DNA of 64,000 nucleotides, taken from assembly GCF_900142215.1 (NCBI RefSeq), contig NZ_FRAC01000006.1, forward strand, positions 583,854-647,853, written 5' to 3'. Both the position numbers and the translations under genes were made by a program. Position 1 is the stretch's first letter. Each line of letters starts with the position of its first letter. The DNA comes from Anaerocolumna jejuensis DSM 15929. Lineage in GTDB: Bacteria > Bacillota > Clostridia > Lachnospirales > Lachnospiraceae. The notes beneath the pieces are model-generated. The model had not been told where the DNA came from and did no database searches. It worked only from the letters and a program-made list of their open reading frames with translations. This document shows positions 36,673 to 46,800 of the stretch, piece by piece.

Positions 36673-36700
36673 TTGAAAATATTAAAAAAATATGTATAAT
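36673..36700 (+). promoter_or_regulatory. Promoter of the ABC-F gene
   Basis: TTGAAA (36673-36678) and TATAAT (36695-36700) are 16 bp apart, leaving a leader of about 45 nt before the ATG at 36750. Confidence 0.7.
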
Positions 36701-36749
36701 TTATTAAGTGCCTTTTAAGAAATCAGAAAGAAATTTGCAAGGAGTACTT

Positions 36750-38303
36750 ATGAGTATTTTAAATGTAGAAAATCTCACCCATGGCTTTGGTGACAGAGCT
36801 ATTTTTAATAACGTATCTTTCCGCCTTTTAAAGGGGGAACATATCGGATTGGTAGGTGCCAACGGAGAGGGTAAATCCACTTTCATGAACGTTGTCACCG
36901 GAAAACTGATGCCGGATGAAGGAACCATACAATGGGCCAAGAATGTCAGGGTGGGATATCTTGATCAGCACTCCGTTTTGGAGAAAGGAATGACTATCAG
37001 GGAGGTCTTAAAATCTGCTTTTTCCTATCTCTTTGAACTGGAGAAGAAAATGAATGATTTATGCAATCAAATGGCTGATGCAGATCCCGATACCCTTATG
37101 GGTATTATGGAGGAGTTTGGTACCATACAGGAAGCTCTTGATAATAATAATTTTTATATTATAGATACAAAGGTGGATGAAATCAGTCACGCCTTAGGTC
37201 TTGATGCCCTTGGCCTTGATCTGGATGTGACAGAGCTTAGCGGCGGACAGCGTACCAAGGTACTTCTGGGAAAGCTGTTATTAGAAAAGCCGGACATTCT
37301 ATTGTTGGATGAGCCTACCAATTACCTGGATACGGTGCATATCGAATGGCTGAAACGCTATCTGATTGACTATGACAATGCCTTTATCCTTATCTCCCAC
37401 GATATCCCTTTCCTGAATAGTGTAATAAATATTATCTATCATATGGAAAATGCAGATCTGACACGCTATGTGGGAGATTATGATAAATTTACAGAGGTTT
37501 ATGAGGTAAAGAAAGCCCAGTTAGAAAGTGCCTACAAAAGACAGCAGCAGGAAATAAACGAGCTGCAGGACTTTGTTGCCAGAAACAAGGCAAGGGTTTC
37601 CACCAGAAATATGGCGATGTCCAGGCAAAAGAAGCTGGATAAAATGGAGGTCATTGAACTTGCCAGGGAAAAGCCCAAGCCAGAATTTTACTTCAAAGAA
37701 GCAAGAGCCTCGGGAAGATTCATTTTTCAGACAGAGCATCTTGTAATTGGTTATGACGAGCCTCTGTCTAAGCCACTGACACTTACCATGGAACGCGGGG
37801 ACAAAATCGTATTAAAGGGAGCCAATGGTATCGGCAAGACCACCTTGCTTAAGAGCATCATCGGCCTTATTCCTCCTATTGAGGGCAAGGTCGCTTTAGG
37901 CGATTACCTGTTTAAGGGATATTTTGAGCAGGAAATGAGCGGCGCCAAGAACAATACCTGTATTGAAGAAATATGGCGTGAATTCCCCTCCTATTCCCAG
38001 TATGAGGTACGTTCTGCCCTGGCAAAATGCGGCCTTACCACAAAGCACATCGAAAGCCAGGTAAGGGTCTTAAGCGGCGGTGAGCAGGCCAAAGTACGCT
38101 TATGCAAGCTGATTAACAGGGAAACCAATATTTTATTACTGGATGAGCCTACCAACCATCTGGATGCCGATGCCAAGGATGAATTAAAACGTGCTCTTAT
38201 GGAATATGGCGGTAGTATTCTTCTTATCTGCCATGAACCTGAATTTTACGAAGACTTTGCAACCAAGGTATGGGATTGCTCCAGCTGGTCTACCAGAATA
38301 TAA
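36750..38303 (+). CDS. ABC-F family ATPase
   Basis: A 517-residue soluble protein with two ATPase domains and no membrane segment. AAGGAG lies five bases before the ATG at 36750. The first domain has GANGEGKST, signature LSGGQRTKVLLG and DILLLDEPTNYLD. The second has GANGIGKTT, LSGGEQAKVRLC and ILLLDEPTNHLD. The P-site tRNA interaction linker lies between (about 240-300, rich in Lys/Arg and Gln). ABC-F proteins act on the ribosome as translation factors or give antibiotic resistance; which applies cannot be told here. It is followed at once by a strong terminator. Confidence 0.93.
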   Translation: MSILNVENLTHGFGDRAIFNNVSFRLLKGEHIGLVGANGEGKSTFMNVVTGKLMPDEGTIQWAKNVRVGYLDQHSVLEKGMTIREVLKSAFSYLFELEKKMNDLCNQMADADPDTLMGIMEEFGTIQEALDNNNFYIIDTKVDEISHALGLDALGLDLDVTELSGGQRTKVLLGKLLLEKPDILLLDEPTNYLDTVHIEWLKRYLIDYDNAFILISHDIPFLNSVINIIYHMENADLTRYVGDYDKFTEVYEVKKAQLESAYKRQQQEINELQDFVARNKARVSTRNMAMSRQKKLDKMEVIELAREKPKPEFYFKEARASGRFIFQTEHLVIGYDEPLSKPLTLTMERGDKIVLKGANGIGKTTLLKSIIGLIPPIEGKVALGDYLFKGYFEQEMSGAKNNTCIEEIWREFPSYSQYEVRSALAKCGLTTKHIESQVRVLSGGEQAKVRLCKLINRETNILLLDEPTNHLDADAKDELKRALMEYGGSILLICHEPEFYEDFATKVWDCSSWSTRI

Positions 38304-38310
38304 AAAAAGT

Positions 38311-38335
38311 AAGGCGGTTGTTCAACCGCCTTTTT
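38311..38335. terminator. Bidirectional rho-independent terminator
   Basis: AAGGCGGTT pairs with AACCGCCTT with a short loop. Five T follow on the plus strand (ABC-F end) and seven T on the minus strand (end of the gtrA-type gene). Confidence 0.93.
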
Positions 38336-38344
38336 CGATTCCTA

Positions 38345-38785
38345 TCACTCAGTCGTTTTTTTTGTACTGTTAAAGATATAAAACTTACTGAAAACATAAT
38401 TAATTATAATAACGATTACAGCCAGTCCTGCCTTTACAGCCATGTTGTTCCACATAAGGAGACTAACAAAAAGAAATAAGCCGCCTTCCTCCACTCCAAG
38501 GGAAAAAAGCCTTGCAAGGAAAAATTTCATCATCTTGTACAGCTCTTCCTTTACTGCAGTTCTCTTATCCCGAAATACCCAGCCTGCATTTATAAAATAG
38601 GCAAAGGTTACAGCAATCACCCAGGCTATAATATTGGCAATGAGATGATTCATCATGGCCCAGTAGCATAGCACATAATAGGTGGCCATATTAACTGCCG
38701 TCGTCATGCCTCCGGCAATGACATAGACAATGGTCTCCCGGTTTATTAATTTATCAGCCATGCTGCGCATGTCAATTTGTTTCAT
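38345..38785 (-). CDS. GtrA-like membrane protein
   Basis: A 146-residue four-helix protein from the ATG at 38785 (AGAGGATAAATAGG upstream). Helix patterns YVIAGGMTTAVNMATYYVL, NIIAWVIAVTFAYFINAGWVF and the C-terminal INYVFSKFYIF match GtrA, which carries glycosyl-phosphoprenol across the membrane or acts in cell-surface sugar export. It is the last gene of the polysaccharide group, so it may move the glycan's lipid-linked sugar (inference). Confidence 0.85.
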   Translation of the reverse strand: MKQIDMRSMADKLINRETIVYVIAGGMTTAVNMATYYVLCYWAMMNHLIANIIAWVIAVTFAYFINAGWVFRDKRTAVKEELYKMMKFFLARLFSLGVEEGGLFLFVSLLMWNNMAVKAGLAVIVIIINYVFSKFYIFNSTKKTTE

Positions 38786-38903
38786 CCTATTTATCCTCTT
38801 GGGATATCGCAGGCTTATCTGCGATACAGCCACAACTATAAAATGAGTGAAAGATTCCGCATGTGGCACCCTTATCTTTCTAATTTTCTTTTTCTGTTTA
38901 TAT

Positions 38904-39992
38904 TCAGGGTTCCACTGTCACATTTCCGCCCAACCGCCAAAGGGATACCTTATATTCCCCATTATTCTCAAGTAGCTGTAACCAATAATCGATAGTAGCT
39001 TTATCCGCATACCACACCTCATGGTTTTTTCCCGCCTTATCAGTATAGGAAAATACAACACATCGGCTTCCGTCATCCCTCTGTGTTTCTGCGCCATAAT
39101 CCTTTTTTATTAAAATGGCTTCCTCTTCCGTCAGCTGTTTGACAGCTCCGCCCTCCTCAAAGTCAAAGCCTCCTGTTGCTAAGGCAAAATTCACATTATG
39201 AAAGCCCTTCATCTTCTGTACCATCTCTTCTAAAAAGGGCTTGTCCGCCTTAGGTCCCGGCTGGGTCCCGTAGCCAAATAAATTATAGCACATTATAACA
39301 TATTCCGGTCCTTTGGGAAAGGCTGCCTCATCCACCGGTGCATTGGGCTCAAGGAGTATTCTTACCTTCAGACCTTTTTTTGATGCCTGCTGATACAGCT
39401 CCTCTGCAAATTGGGTAAAATAATGCCAGAGCGTCTTATCCTCACGGATCGCTTCATAATCGATTTCGATGCCGTCATAGCTGTCCTCCCCTGCCATGGA
39501 TAGAATATCTGCAATATGCTTGTCCCTGCTGTTTTTTGTCTCCAGCAGCTGATACAAAAGCTCCGTATCCTTCAGCTTTGAGGTACCGTCATTCATTCTG
39601 ATGTCATTGACAAAGGTCAGATAGCTTTTAAACCGTTCCTTGCCGTATTTCTGCTTCACCTTGCTATAAGTATCTTTCACTTCCTCCGGAAGAAAAAGTG
39701 AATGATCCTCCTTAAAATAGGAAGCGAAATAACACAGTGTTCCGATATTTTTACCCCTGTCAGAAAGTTCGGTCAAAATATCCGAATCCCAATAAACAAT
39801 CCACCCGGATATCTCCCTCTCCTTCTGTCCTTTAGAGGCTGCGTCAGAATTATCATCCGCAGGGCCGGTATTTTCCCCGGAGCTTACCGGATTTTGCCCC
39901 TTATCCTTTTGTTCCTTGCTATCCCTGGTACTGCAGGCTGTCATAAGTACTGCTATCATTATAAGTGCAATAGGAAGCAGTTTCTTTTTCAT
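38904..39992 (-). CDS. GH18-like lipoprotein
   Basis: A 362-residue lipoprotein: signal peptide with lipobox LMTAC (lipid Cys20), an acidic Ser/Asn linker to about residue 58, then a glycoside hydrolase family 18 barrel. The catalytic DGIEIDYE motif is at residues 173-180, with Glu180 as acid/base. Members cut or bind beta-1,4-GlcNAc-containing polymers; spore-lytic relatives exist. It is placed in the polysaccharide operon, so it may trim the polymer during release, as dedicated hydrolases do in other exopolysaccharide systems (inference). Confidence 0.85.
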   Translation of the reverse strand: MKKKLLPIALIMIAVLMTACSTRDSKEQKDKGQNPVSSGENTGPADDNSDAASKGQKEREISGWIVYWDSDILTELSDRGKNIGTLCYFASYFKEDHSLFLPEEVKDTYSKVKQKYGKERFKSYLTFVNDIRMNDGTSKLKDTELLYQLLETKNSRDKHIADILSMAGEDSYDGIEIDYEAIREDKTLWHYFTQFAEELYQQASKKGLKVRILLEPNAPVDEAAFPKGPEYVIMCYNLFGYGTQPGPKADKPFLEEMVQKMKGFHNVNFALATGGFDFEEGGAVKQLTEEEAILIKKDYGAETQRDDGSRCVVFSYTDKAGKNHEVWYADKATIDYWLQLLENNGEYKVSLWRLGGNVTVEP

Positions 39993-40038
39993 TCCATCCT
40001 CTTTCCTGAATATCCGATCTTTGAACTATTTTAACACA

Positions 40039-41880
40039 TCAGAGCGCTTTAATAAACCAATTTATAAGGTGATTCCATTTATTTTTAATCTCATATTGTG
40101 TTTTATCCATACCCTTTAAACGGTTATCGTATAATGCTGTATTCTGTTTCTCATTATTCCAGATTACAAGCTCATGGAATACACCGTCGTAAACATCATC
40201 CGCAATATTGCGCTGGCTGTAGCCATATTCCCCCCAGGCTGATTCCAGGTAAACATATCCCGGCTGCGTGTTTCCGACTGCTATCTTTTCTGCTGCTGTT
40301 CTGCCGTCTATCTTAACCGTAAGGCTGTTTCCTTCCAATATGATATCGACCTTCCTGTTTCCGGCTTCATTAATCTGGATATCCGGAAGATAAGGCTCTG
40401 CTCCTTGGCGGACACTCTTTGCCTCTTTGTTATCCGGATTTTTCTGCTCCTCCATACTTGTCTTGGTCCCAAAGGCACTGCTTCCATCCTTATATACCTT
40501 GTATTCCTCTTTTAGTGCTTCCTGTTCGTTTTCCTCAAGGGATTGAACCGACTTGCCGTCAAATTCATCCAGATTGAGCTTCAGAAGGTTTTTACCGTTT
40601 TCCTCTACAAGGAGATAATTATTCTGCAGCCTGACAGCGGTATATCTGCTAAGCTTTTCATCCGCTCTTAAGTAAACTGCCTGGGAGCCCAGCTTATTTC
40701 CTGTTAAGGTTACGGAAATATTCAGATTCTTATAATCCTTGCTATCCTTTAGACGAAGCAGACCGTTGCCCTGGGACTCGGAGGTCAGGATAATATCGGA
40801 GGCCTTAAATTCAGCAGCTCCCTTTACCGTCTCCCAGTTCTTCCTCCTTTTTTCCTCCCCATTGACAAATTGTAGCTCTGCTTTTGTATCGTCCTTTATC
40901 CGCATAAGCAGATGATTGGGGTACCAGTACGGCTGGGGCTGCATTCTTGTAAGATCATAAAGACTGCTCTCCGTTGTATTATAGGAGTAACCTTCCCGGT
41001 TAAAGTTCATGGCAAAAAGCTTCTTTATCCATTCCTCATTTATTTCACTTACTTTATCGTTGTTAGCAAAGCTGCCTGTGTTGGAATGCATCAGTACATA
41101 GACCTCCGGCACATTTTTCAGCTTCTTGGTATAGATTGTATCCACCAGGCGGTAATCACCGCTGATACGCTCCTTCATTTCCTCATAGCTTTCTTTCGGT
41201 ATACCATAGGCATCCCGGATAAAATCCATAAGATACTGGTTGTAATTCCGCCCCAGGTATTTTCTTACCTTTACATATTCCAAAGAGTTCAGTTCCCCCA
41301 GATAGTTGTTATAGCGGTCAAAGACATTAATATAGGAAAGCCGGTATCCGTTGGTGCCAAGCTCCCAAAAGCTGCTGTCATCCAGGTTCAGCAAATCCTT
41401 CGGTGTAAGGAATTTAAAATCCCTGCTGCCGAATTTATCTCCATAGCTTAGCATGGTCCCTTTAAAATTATACTTTTCCATTATCTTCTGGGCAAAGATG
41501 GCCGTATCCCTGCGCCCGTCTTCAAACATCAGAAACAGGGCCTTCCTGGGTAAGGCTTTCCCCTTTTGATAATAGTCCAGTACATCCTGCTGGGTAATCG
41601 TTACATAGCCGTTATCATACAGGGCCTTTAACTGTTCCTCAAGCCTGCTTACGCTTATCATGCTGGAGGTTCCCTCACGGTCCACCGCAATATAGGAAAC
41701 AGCTATAAACCCGTCCTCCTGATTGCTTCCAAGCTCCACCTTTGATTCCTTATAGGGCTGGTAGCTTTTCATGGTAAATAAAGCCCTTATTACCACCACC
41801 GCTAAAATAATTAACAGTACTGCTTCCAGTATGCTTCTGATTATTTTCCTCTTATCCTTGTCAAGGCGTTTTTTCTTCAT
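40039..41880 (-). CDS. Deacetylase-fold protein with degenerate active site and C-terminal beta domain
   Basis: A 613-residue membrane-anchored protein (helix about 14-36). Residues about 57-330 resemble the PgaB/IcaB-type polysaccharide deacetylase fold: a run of ISVSRLEEQLKALYDNGYVTI and LPRKALFLMFEDG (119-122). The canonical TFDDG has become MFEDG, and the metal-binding HxxxH strand is ELGTNGYRLSY (173-183) with no His, so deacetylation is unlikely. Residues about 345-600 form a beta-rich domain similar to laminin-G/concanavalin-like glycan-binding modules. It may be a structural or glycan-guiding subunit (inference). Confidence 0.75.
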   Translation of the reverse strand: MKKKRLDKDKRKIIRSILEAVLLIILAVVVIRALFTMKSYQPYKESKVELGSNQEDGFIAVSYIAVDREGTSSMISVSRLEEQLKALYDNGYVTITQQDVLDYYQKGKALPRKALFLMFEDGRRDTAIFAQKIMEKYNFKGTMLSYGDKFGSRDFKFLTPKDLLNLDDSSFWELGTNGYRLSYINVFDRYNNYLGELNSLEYVKVRKYLGRNYNQYLMDFIRDAYGIPKESYEEMKERISGDYRLVDTIYTKKLKNVPEVYVLMHSNTGSFANNDKVSEINEEWIKKLFAMNFNREGYSYNTTESSLYDLTRMQPQPYWYPNHLLMRIKDDTKAELQFVNGEEKRRKNWETVKGAAEFKASDIILTSESQGNGLLRLKDSKDYKNLNISVTLTGNKLGSQAVYLRADEKLSRYTAVRLQNNYLLVEENGKNLLKLNLDEFDGKSVQSLEENEQEALKEEYKVYKDGSSAFGTKTSMEEQKNPDNKEAKSVRQGAEPYLPDIQINEAGNRKVDIILEGNSLTVKIDGRTAAEKIAVGNTQPGYVYLESAWGEYGYSQRNIADDVYDGVFHELVIWNNEKQNTALYDNRLKGMDKTQYEIKNKWNHLINWFIKAL

Positions 41881-41929
41881 ATCAAATTCACCACCATTTA
41901 TTCAACTTTGCAGTACTGCACACGTTTCA

Positions 41930-43777
41930 TTATCCTCCGCTTAACCGCCTCTGTCTTCTTTCCTCTTTCTTTTTCTGTTCCTTTACGTCACTTGGGGTCA
42001 TTCGTGTTCCCCAGGTGGATTTCCAAAAAGTAAACCATGCAACCGGCATCTGCCACAGCAGGACTGCTTCATAGAACAGACAGAATACCATACCGAACAG
42101 CCAGGTGGTACTCTTTCGTAAGAACAACTGTGCCACGCTCATGAGAAAAGCCATTAGCAGAATACCGACTATAAAGGTTTTGGGAAATACCCGGTGAACA
42201 AGAGGGACATAAAATAAGTTATAGGTAACGACGATGGGAGCCAGAATGGGCACCAGCAGGCCGATATAAAAGGTCAAGGCTGCAAAGGGCTCCTTTTTCC
42301 ACATAAACTTGCCGGCAAGCAGGGATTCCCTGAGCCAGGAACGTTTCCAGCGCATCTGCTGCTTTAAAAAAACCTTATACTGATTTGGCACTATGGTAGA
42401 ACAGATTGCCGAATCCTGATAGACCGTCCGGTATTCCTTTAAAACAATGTTCGTCATGGCCCTGTCATCACCGAAGGTGGCTTTTTGCCTCAGAAATCTT
42501 TGGTTCAGCCATTCCTCCTTATGCTTTAGGACAATTTCCTTCCGGTAGCAGGCAAGGGGGCCGGATAAACAGGTAACCGTATCAAAATAGCTTTCGGATG
42601 CCTTCATGATACGAAAAGCTATGTAATAACGTACCGATTGCATCTTCGTCAGAATGTTGGTATAGGTATTAGCTACATCCGTTCTCCCTGCCACCCCTCC
42701 TATTTTAGGGTCTTTAAAAGGCGCCACCAGATACCGGAGGGCAAAGGGATTTAAAAAGCTGTCCGAATCTACAAAAACTATCAAATCATGCTTGGCCTCC
42801 ATGGCTCCTTTGGCAAGAGCCTCTCTTTTACCGGAATTCTTTTCCTGTACAATATACTTTATACGGCTGCTGATTTCAAATTTTCCGTCTTCCTGCTTCA
42901 GCTTCTCTATGATTTCTTTTATTTTTTCTACGGACCTGTCCGAGGAACAGTCATCTATTACGATTACCTCCAGCTTATCAATGGGGTAATCCTGGTTGAT
43001 ACAGCTTAATATGGTCTTTTGAATCCATTCCTCTTCATTAAAGCAGGGTATCAATATACTTACCCCGGGAGTGTAATTCACATCAACTGGAACTTCCCGG
43101 TACATAAATCCGAAAAAATATTTACTCAGCAGAAAGGCAGCCGTTACAATACTGTATAGATAAAGCCATTTATTAAATTTAAAATAGATGATGCTTTCCG
43201 CCCTCATCAAGGCAATGAAAGCAACAATAACAAACATCAGAAAGCTTGATATCATCAGGATGTATCGGTTCTTTTTCTTTCCGGAATAGACCGACAGGCC
43301 CTCATGGAACTCCATACCGCAGTAAATACCGTCTTCAAACTCCTGTACCCTGGCTATTTTAGCCGGCATTTTAACCTTCATTTCCATTCCTTCCGGCATG
43401 GTACCCGGAAGGATTTCAAACTTGATCAGGAGGCTGTCCGCTTCCTGTATTGCCGTTAAAATAGCTTTATCCTCCAGCCGTAAGAGAATCCCTGTCATAG
43501 AAATATCAATGCCCCGGCAGATAATTTTTGACTTTTTCTTATTTTTTATACAGGTGATTTCCACCTCATAGTTAACCTGATACCGGATTCCCGCCTGTTT
43601 ATTCTCAATAAAGTCATTTACATTCTGGGTAGTCTCATTGACATAGCCATTGCCCCGCCTGTCCGTATTGGTACGGGTCCTGGTTTTGTCAGGCACATTG
43701 GAAAGCAGTCTCCTGTCTTCCTTTTCCCGTAAAAGAATGTTCTTTACGTCCTTATCTTTACCTTTCAATAATCTCAT
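41930..43777 (-). CDS. PilZ-GT2 processive glycosyltransferase fusion
   Basis: A 615-residue protein. A basic N terminus precedes a PilZ domain (about 62-160) with the DISMTG signature (91-96); the RxxxR arm is not clear (R65YQVN). Two membrane helices (about 172-192 and 205-225) lead to a GT2 domain with DDCSSD (275-280), VDSDS (336-340), GDDRAMTN (436-443) and QQMRW (473-477), the set seen in hyaluronan, chitin and cellulose-type synthases. Further membrane helices (about 500-590) form the channel. PilZ usually means c-di-GMP activation of polymer synthesis, here probably from a UDP-sugar; the polymer is unknown. Confidence 0.88.
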   Translation of the reverse strand: MRLLKGKDKDVKNILLREKEDRRLLSNVPDKTRTRTNTDRRGNGYVNETTQNVNDFIENKQAGIRYQVNYEVEITCIKNKKKSKIICRGIDISMTGILLRLEDKAILTAIQEADSLLIKFEILPGTMPEGMEMKVKMPAKIARVQEFEDGIYCGMEFHEGLSVYSGKKKNRYILMISSFLMFVIVAFIALMRAESIIYFKFNKWLYLYSIVTAAFLLSKYFFGFMYREVPVDVNYTPGVSILIPCFNEEEWIQKTILSCINQDYPIDKLEVIVIDDCSSDRSVEKIKEIIEKLKQEDGKFEISSRIKYIVQEKNSGKREALAKGAMEAKHDLIVFVDSDSFLNPFALRYLVAPFKDPKIGGVAGRTDVANTYTNILTKMQSVRYYIAFRIMKASESYFDTVTCLSGPLACYRKEIVLKHKEEWLNQRFLRQKATFGDDRAMTNIVLKEYRTVYQDSAICSTIVPNQYKVFLKQQMRWKRSWLRESLLAGKFMWKKEPFAALTFYIGLLVPILAPIVVTYNLFYVPLVHRVFPKTFIVGILLMAFLMSVAQLFLRKSTTWLFGMVFCLFYEAVLLWQMPVAWFTFWKSTWGTRMTPSDVKEQKKKEERRQRRLSGG

Positions 43778-43836
43778 ACAATCGTTATCCTCATCTGCTG
43801 CTTATTTGCTGCCAGGCGGAATTCCGCCGGATGGTA

Positions 43837-46800
43837 TTATTCCTCCGTAAGATACCGGCTCAATCTGGCAAAGCTGTAGCCCCTCTCTAAAAGCTTTGGA
43901 ATAACCATATCCAGAGCTTCGGCAGTTATATCATTCCTGTTGTTCGGTGTACTGCTGTCATCGGACATATGCATGACAATTACACTGCCGTTTTGAAGAG
44001 TCCGTACAGAACCATCTTCGTCCTCTATGCCGTTAAGTATTTTATCAGCCAGTTCTTTTGCATCCTTTGCCGCATAGTCATGTGGGTCGAAATCACCGCT
44101 GACAATATGGGAAAATCCCGTATCCAGAATAGTTTCCATCCCCCTCTTACTCATAGCCAGTGTCGGAGGCCTGAATATTGTAGTCAGTGCAGATTTTCCA
44201 TTAATCTGTACATCACCGATGACAGATACTAATTTTTTATAGGAAAGCTGTAAATCCAGCTTTCTTTCTGCTGCCTCTTTCTCGGTGATAGAGGTATATT
44301 CTCCATTAATATCATCTTCATCCAGCTTTGTATTGGAGTCAGCAAAGGGAAGATGCTGATTCGTATGGCTTCCTACATCATGGCCGTCTTCTGCAATTGC
44401 ACGGAGAAGATTCGGATTGGACTCCAAATAATTGGTCCGGATAAAAAAGTTTCCTTTAACATTGTATTTCTGAAGGACATACAGCAGCTGATTAATCGGC
44501 TTATCTGAACCCCAGTCATCAAAGGTCAGGAATAGAACCTTATCCTTCGTAAAGGTACCCGTCTTATTTAACCCTTCCAATTCTTCCGTTGTAAATCCGG
44601 GCAGGGCGCTTGATACAATGTCCGGGTTTCCTATATATCTCTTACTTAAGGTATCGAGCACAGCCTCCTCGCTGAGGTTGTTCAGATGTCCTGCATATAT
44701 ACGGTTTTGTAAGTCCGCCAGCACACTGCCCGGCGCAACCGGATACCTATAAACCTCCTTGCTGTAAAGCAGTTCCTTTAAAGGTTTTATCTGATAGGCG
44801 GCAGCAGCCTTTCCCTTTTCCTGGTATGCGACCGTATTAACTCTTCTGTCCGTAAAGTCCAGGAGAAGCTTTCCGATTAATTCCGGGTTTTCATAATAAT
44901 CGAGGCGGAAGTAAACGATTTCTCCTCTTTTGGCACTGATATTTCCATCATTGTATATGCGGCTTACTACCTCCTCAAAGGTTCCCTGCTTACCAATGGC
45001 CGAGTTTACAAAATTAACATCCTGCCAAAGAATAGTGCATCCCGTACTGGAAATAGCCTCCCGCATTCCCTTAGGCATATCAATGACATAAGGGCAGCGT
45101 ACCAGTGCCGGCTTCTGACCGCAGATTTTTTCCACCGCATTCCGTACAGACAGAATACTCATGCCTACCGTATTAAAATCCTCTCCCTTTGAAGGATTCA
45201 GACAGATTTCAATCTCATGCCCGGCATCGGCTATCTTTTTTATCTCATTGCCGTATTTCCTGGTTTCTTCTTCCGTAACAAAGAAAGTTCCTTTTGCTCC
45301 AAGCTTATCAAGCTTATTTAATACATCCTTCAGGACCTTGGTATTGCTGATACCGGTGAAGGTATAGCTTAAGGCTTTTTCCGTAGTATAGACAGCCTTC
45401 ACTTCCGCTGCCAGCTTTCCCTTGTTTGCCGCCCGGAGCTGTTTTAGCATAGCCTTCGCCTTGTCACTGTCCCCATTACCCTCAGAGTTTGTCTTTCCGT
45501 TATTTGCATTGCCTTTGCTGCCTGAGGTCTTTGCAGGATCACTATTCTTTACAACCATTATTGAATGCTTTGCAAACAGAGTCTTCACACTGGTGAACCG
45601 GTAATTCTGCTTTTCTGCCAGCTTGTAGGTTCCTGATACTGCCTGCAGCAAATCATCATGGCCATTCAGCCAAAAGAATATGATATCCCCGTTCTTAAAA
45701 CCATTTTTATAATATTTCATGATATCCTGTAAGGACATGGTATTATCGGTTATGGGGTTCTTGCTGTAAGAGACAAGCTTATATCCCAGTGCGGAAGCAG
45801 CCTCTCTTACCGTATCGTTATATTTGCCGTACACCGGCATAAAAATATCCGTCGAAATTCCATAATTATCTTTTAGTATCTTATCGCATTTATAGATCTC
45901 AAAGCAGACCTCATTGAAACCCCTTTGGGTAACATCCTTCCCCGTCAGGCCGCCGTTACCGATTTGATGCCCCTGCTCAAGGATTATTCTGATTTCATTT
46001 CCGTAATTCAAAAGGTCGTCCCCGGTTACAAAAAAGGTAGCCTTTAAATGATTCTCTTTTAAAAATCTTAGTATTTCCTTTAACTTTTCTTCGTTTCCAA
46101 TCCCTCGGAAGGAAAAAGAAAGCAGATTTTCATCTGTTGCAATTCTGGTATAAACCTCCGCCAGCTTTCCTTTGTTCTTCTCACGGTATGACTGAAAGTC
46201 CTTCGCAAAATCTCCGTCCTTATAGTTATTGATATCTGCCGTAAAAACGGTTTCCGCTTTTGTCTCGCTAAGTGCTTTTAAAAGCCAGCCGACTACCTGG
46301 ATTAACTTCTCCTCCTGGGACAGGCTGTTATCCTGCTCTTCGGTACTTACCCCGGCCTGCTTGTCCACCGCCGGTTTTTCGTTCTTTTTACTGTTGGAAT
46401 ATTCATCCTTTTCCAAAGGACCATCCAGCTTAACCGTCAATATTGTTCCATAATCCAGGGCTTTTACATAATCCAGGACCTGTTCATAATTTTTAAAGCT
46501 TTGATAGCTTAAGTAGAGGGTGCCGGTTACAACCCTTTCATTGCCGGAAGCATAAGCCGCCTGCAATACATTGTCCGTATATTCCGTGGAATTGCACATT
46601 AACAGCTCCGGTACCTTTCCCGTTATCTCTTTCAGGATATTATTGGTTCTGCAAAAATCTGTTACCAACTCTTTCTGACTTTCCTTCTCCAGGTTTTTCT
46701 TTCCGGTCAGTGTATTGCTTTCTACCCTGTGACCGTCCTTTACCATTTTCTTTACGATAGCGGAATCCTCCGCAGCCTGGATACCCGGAAGAAAGAAGGT

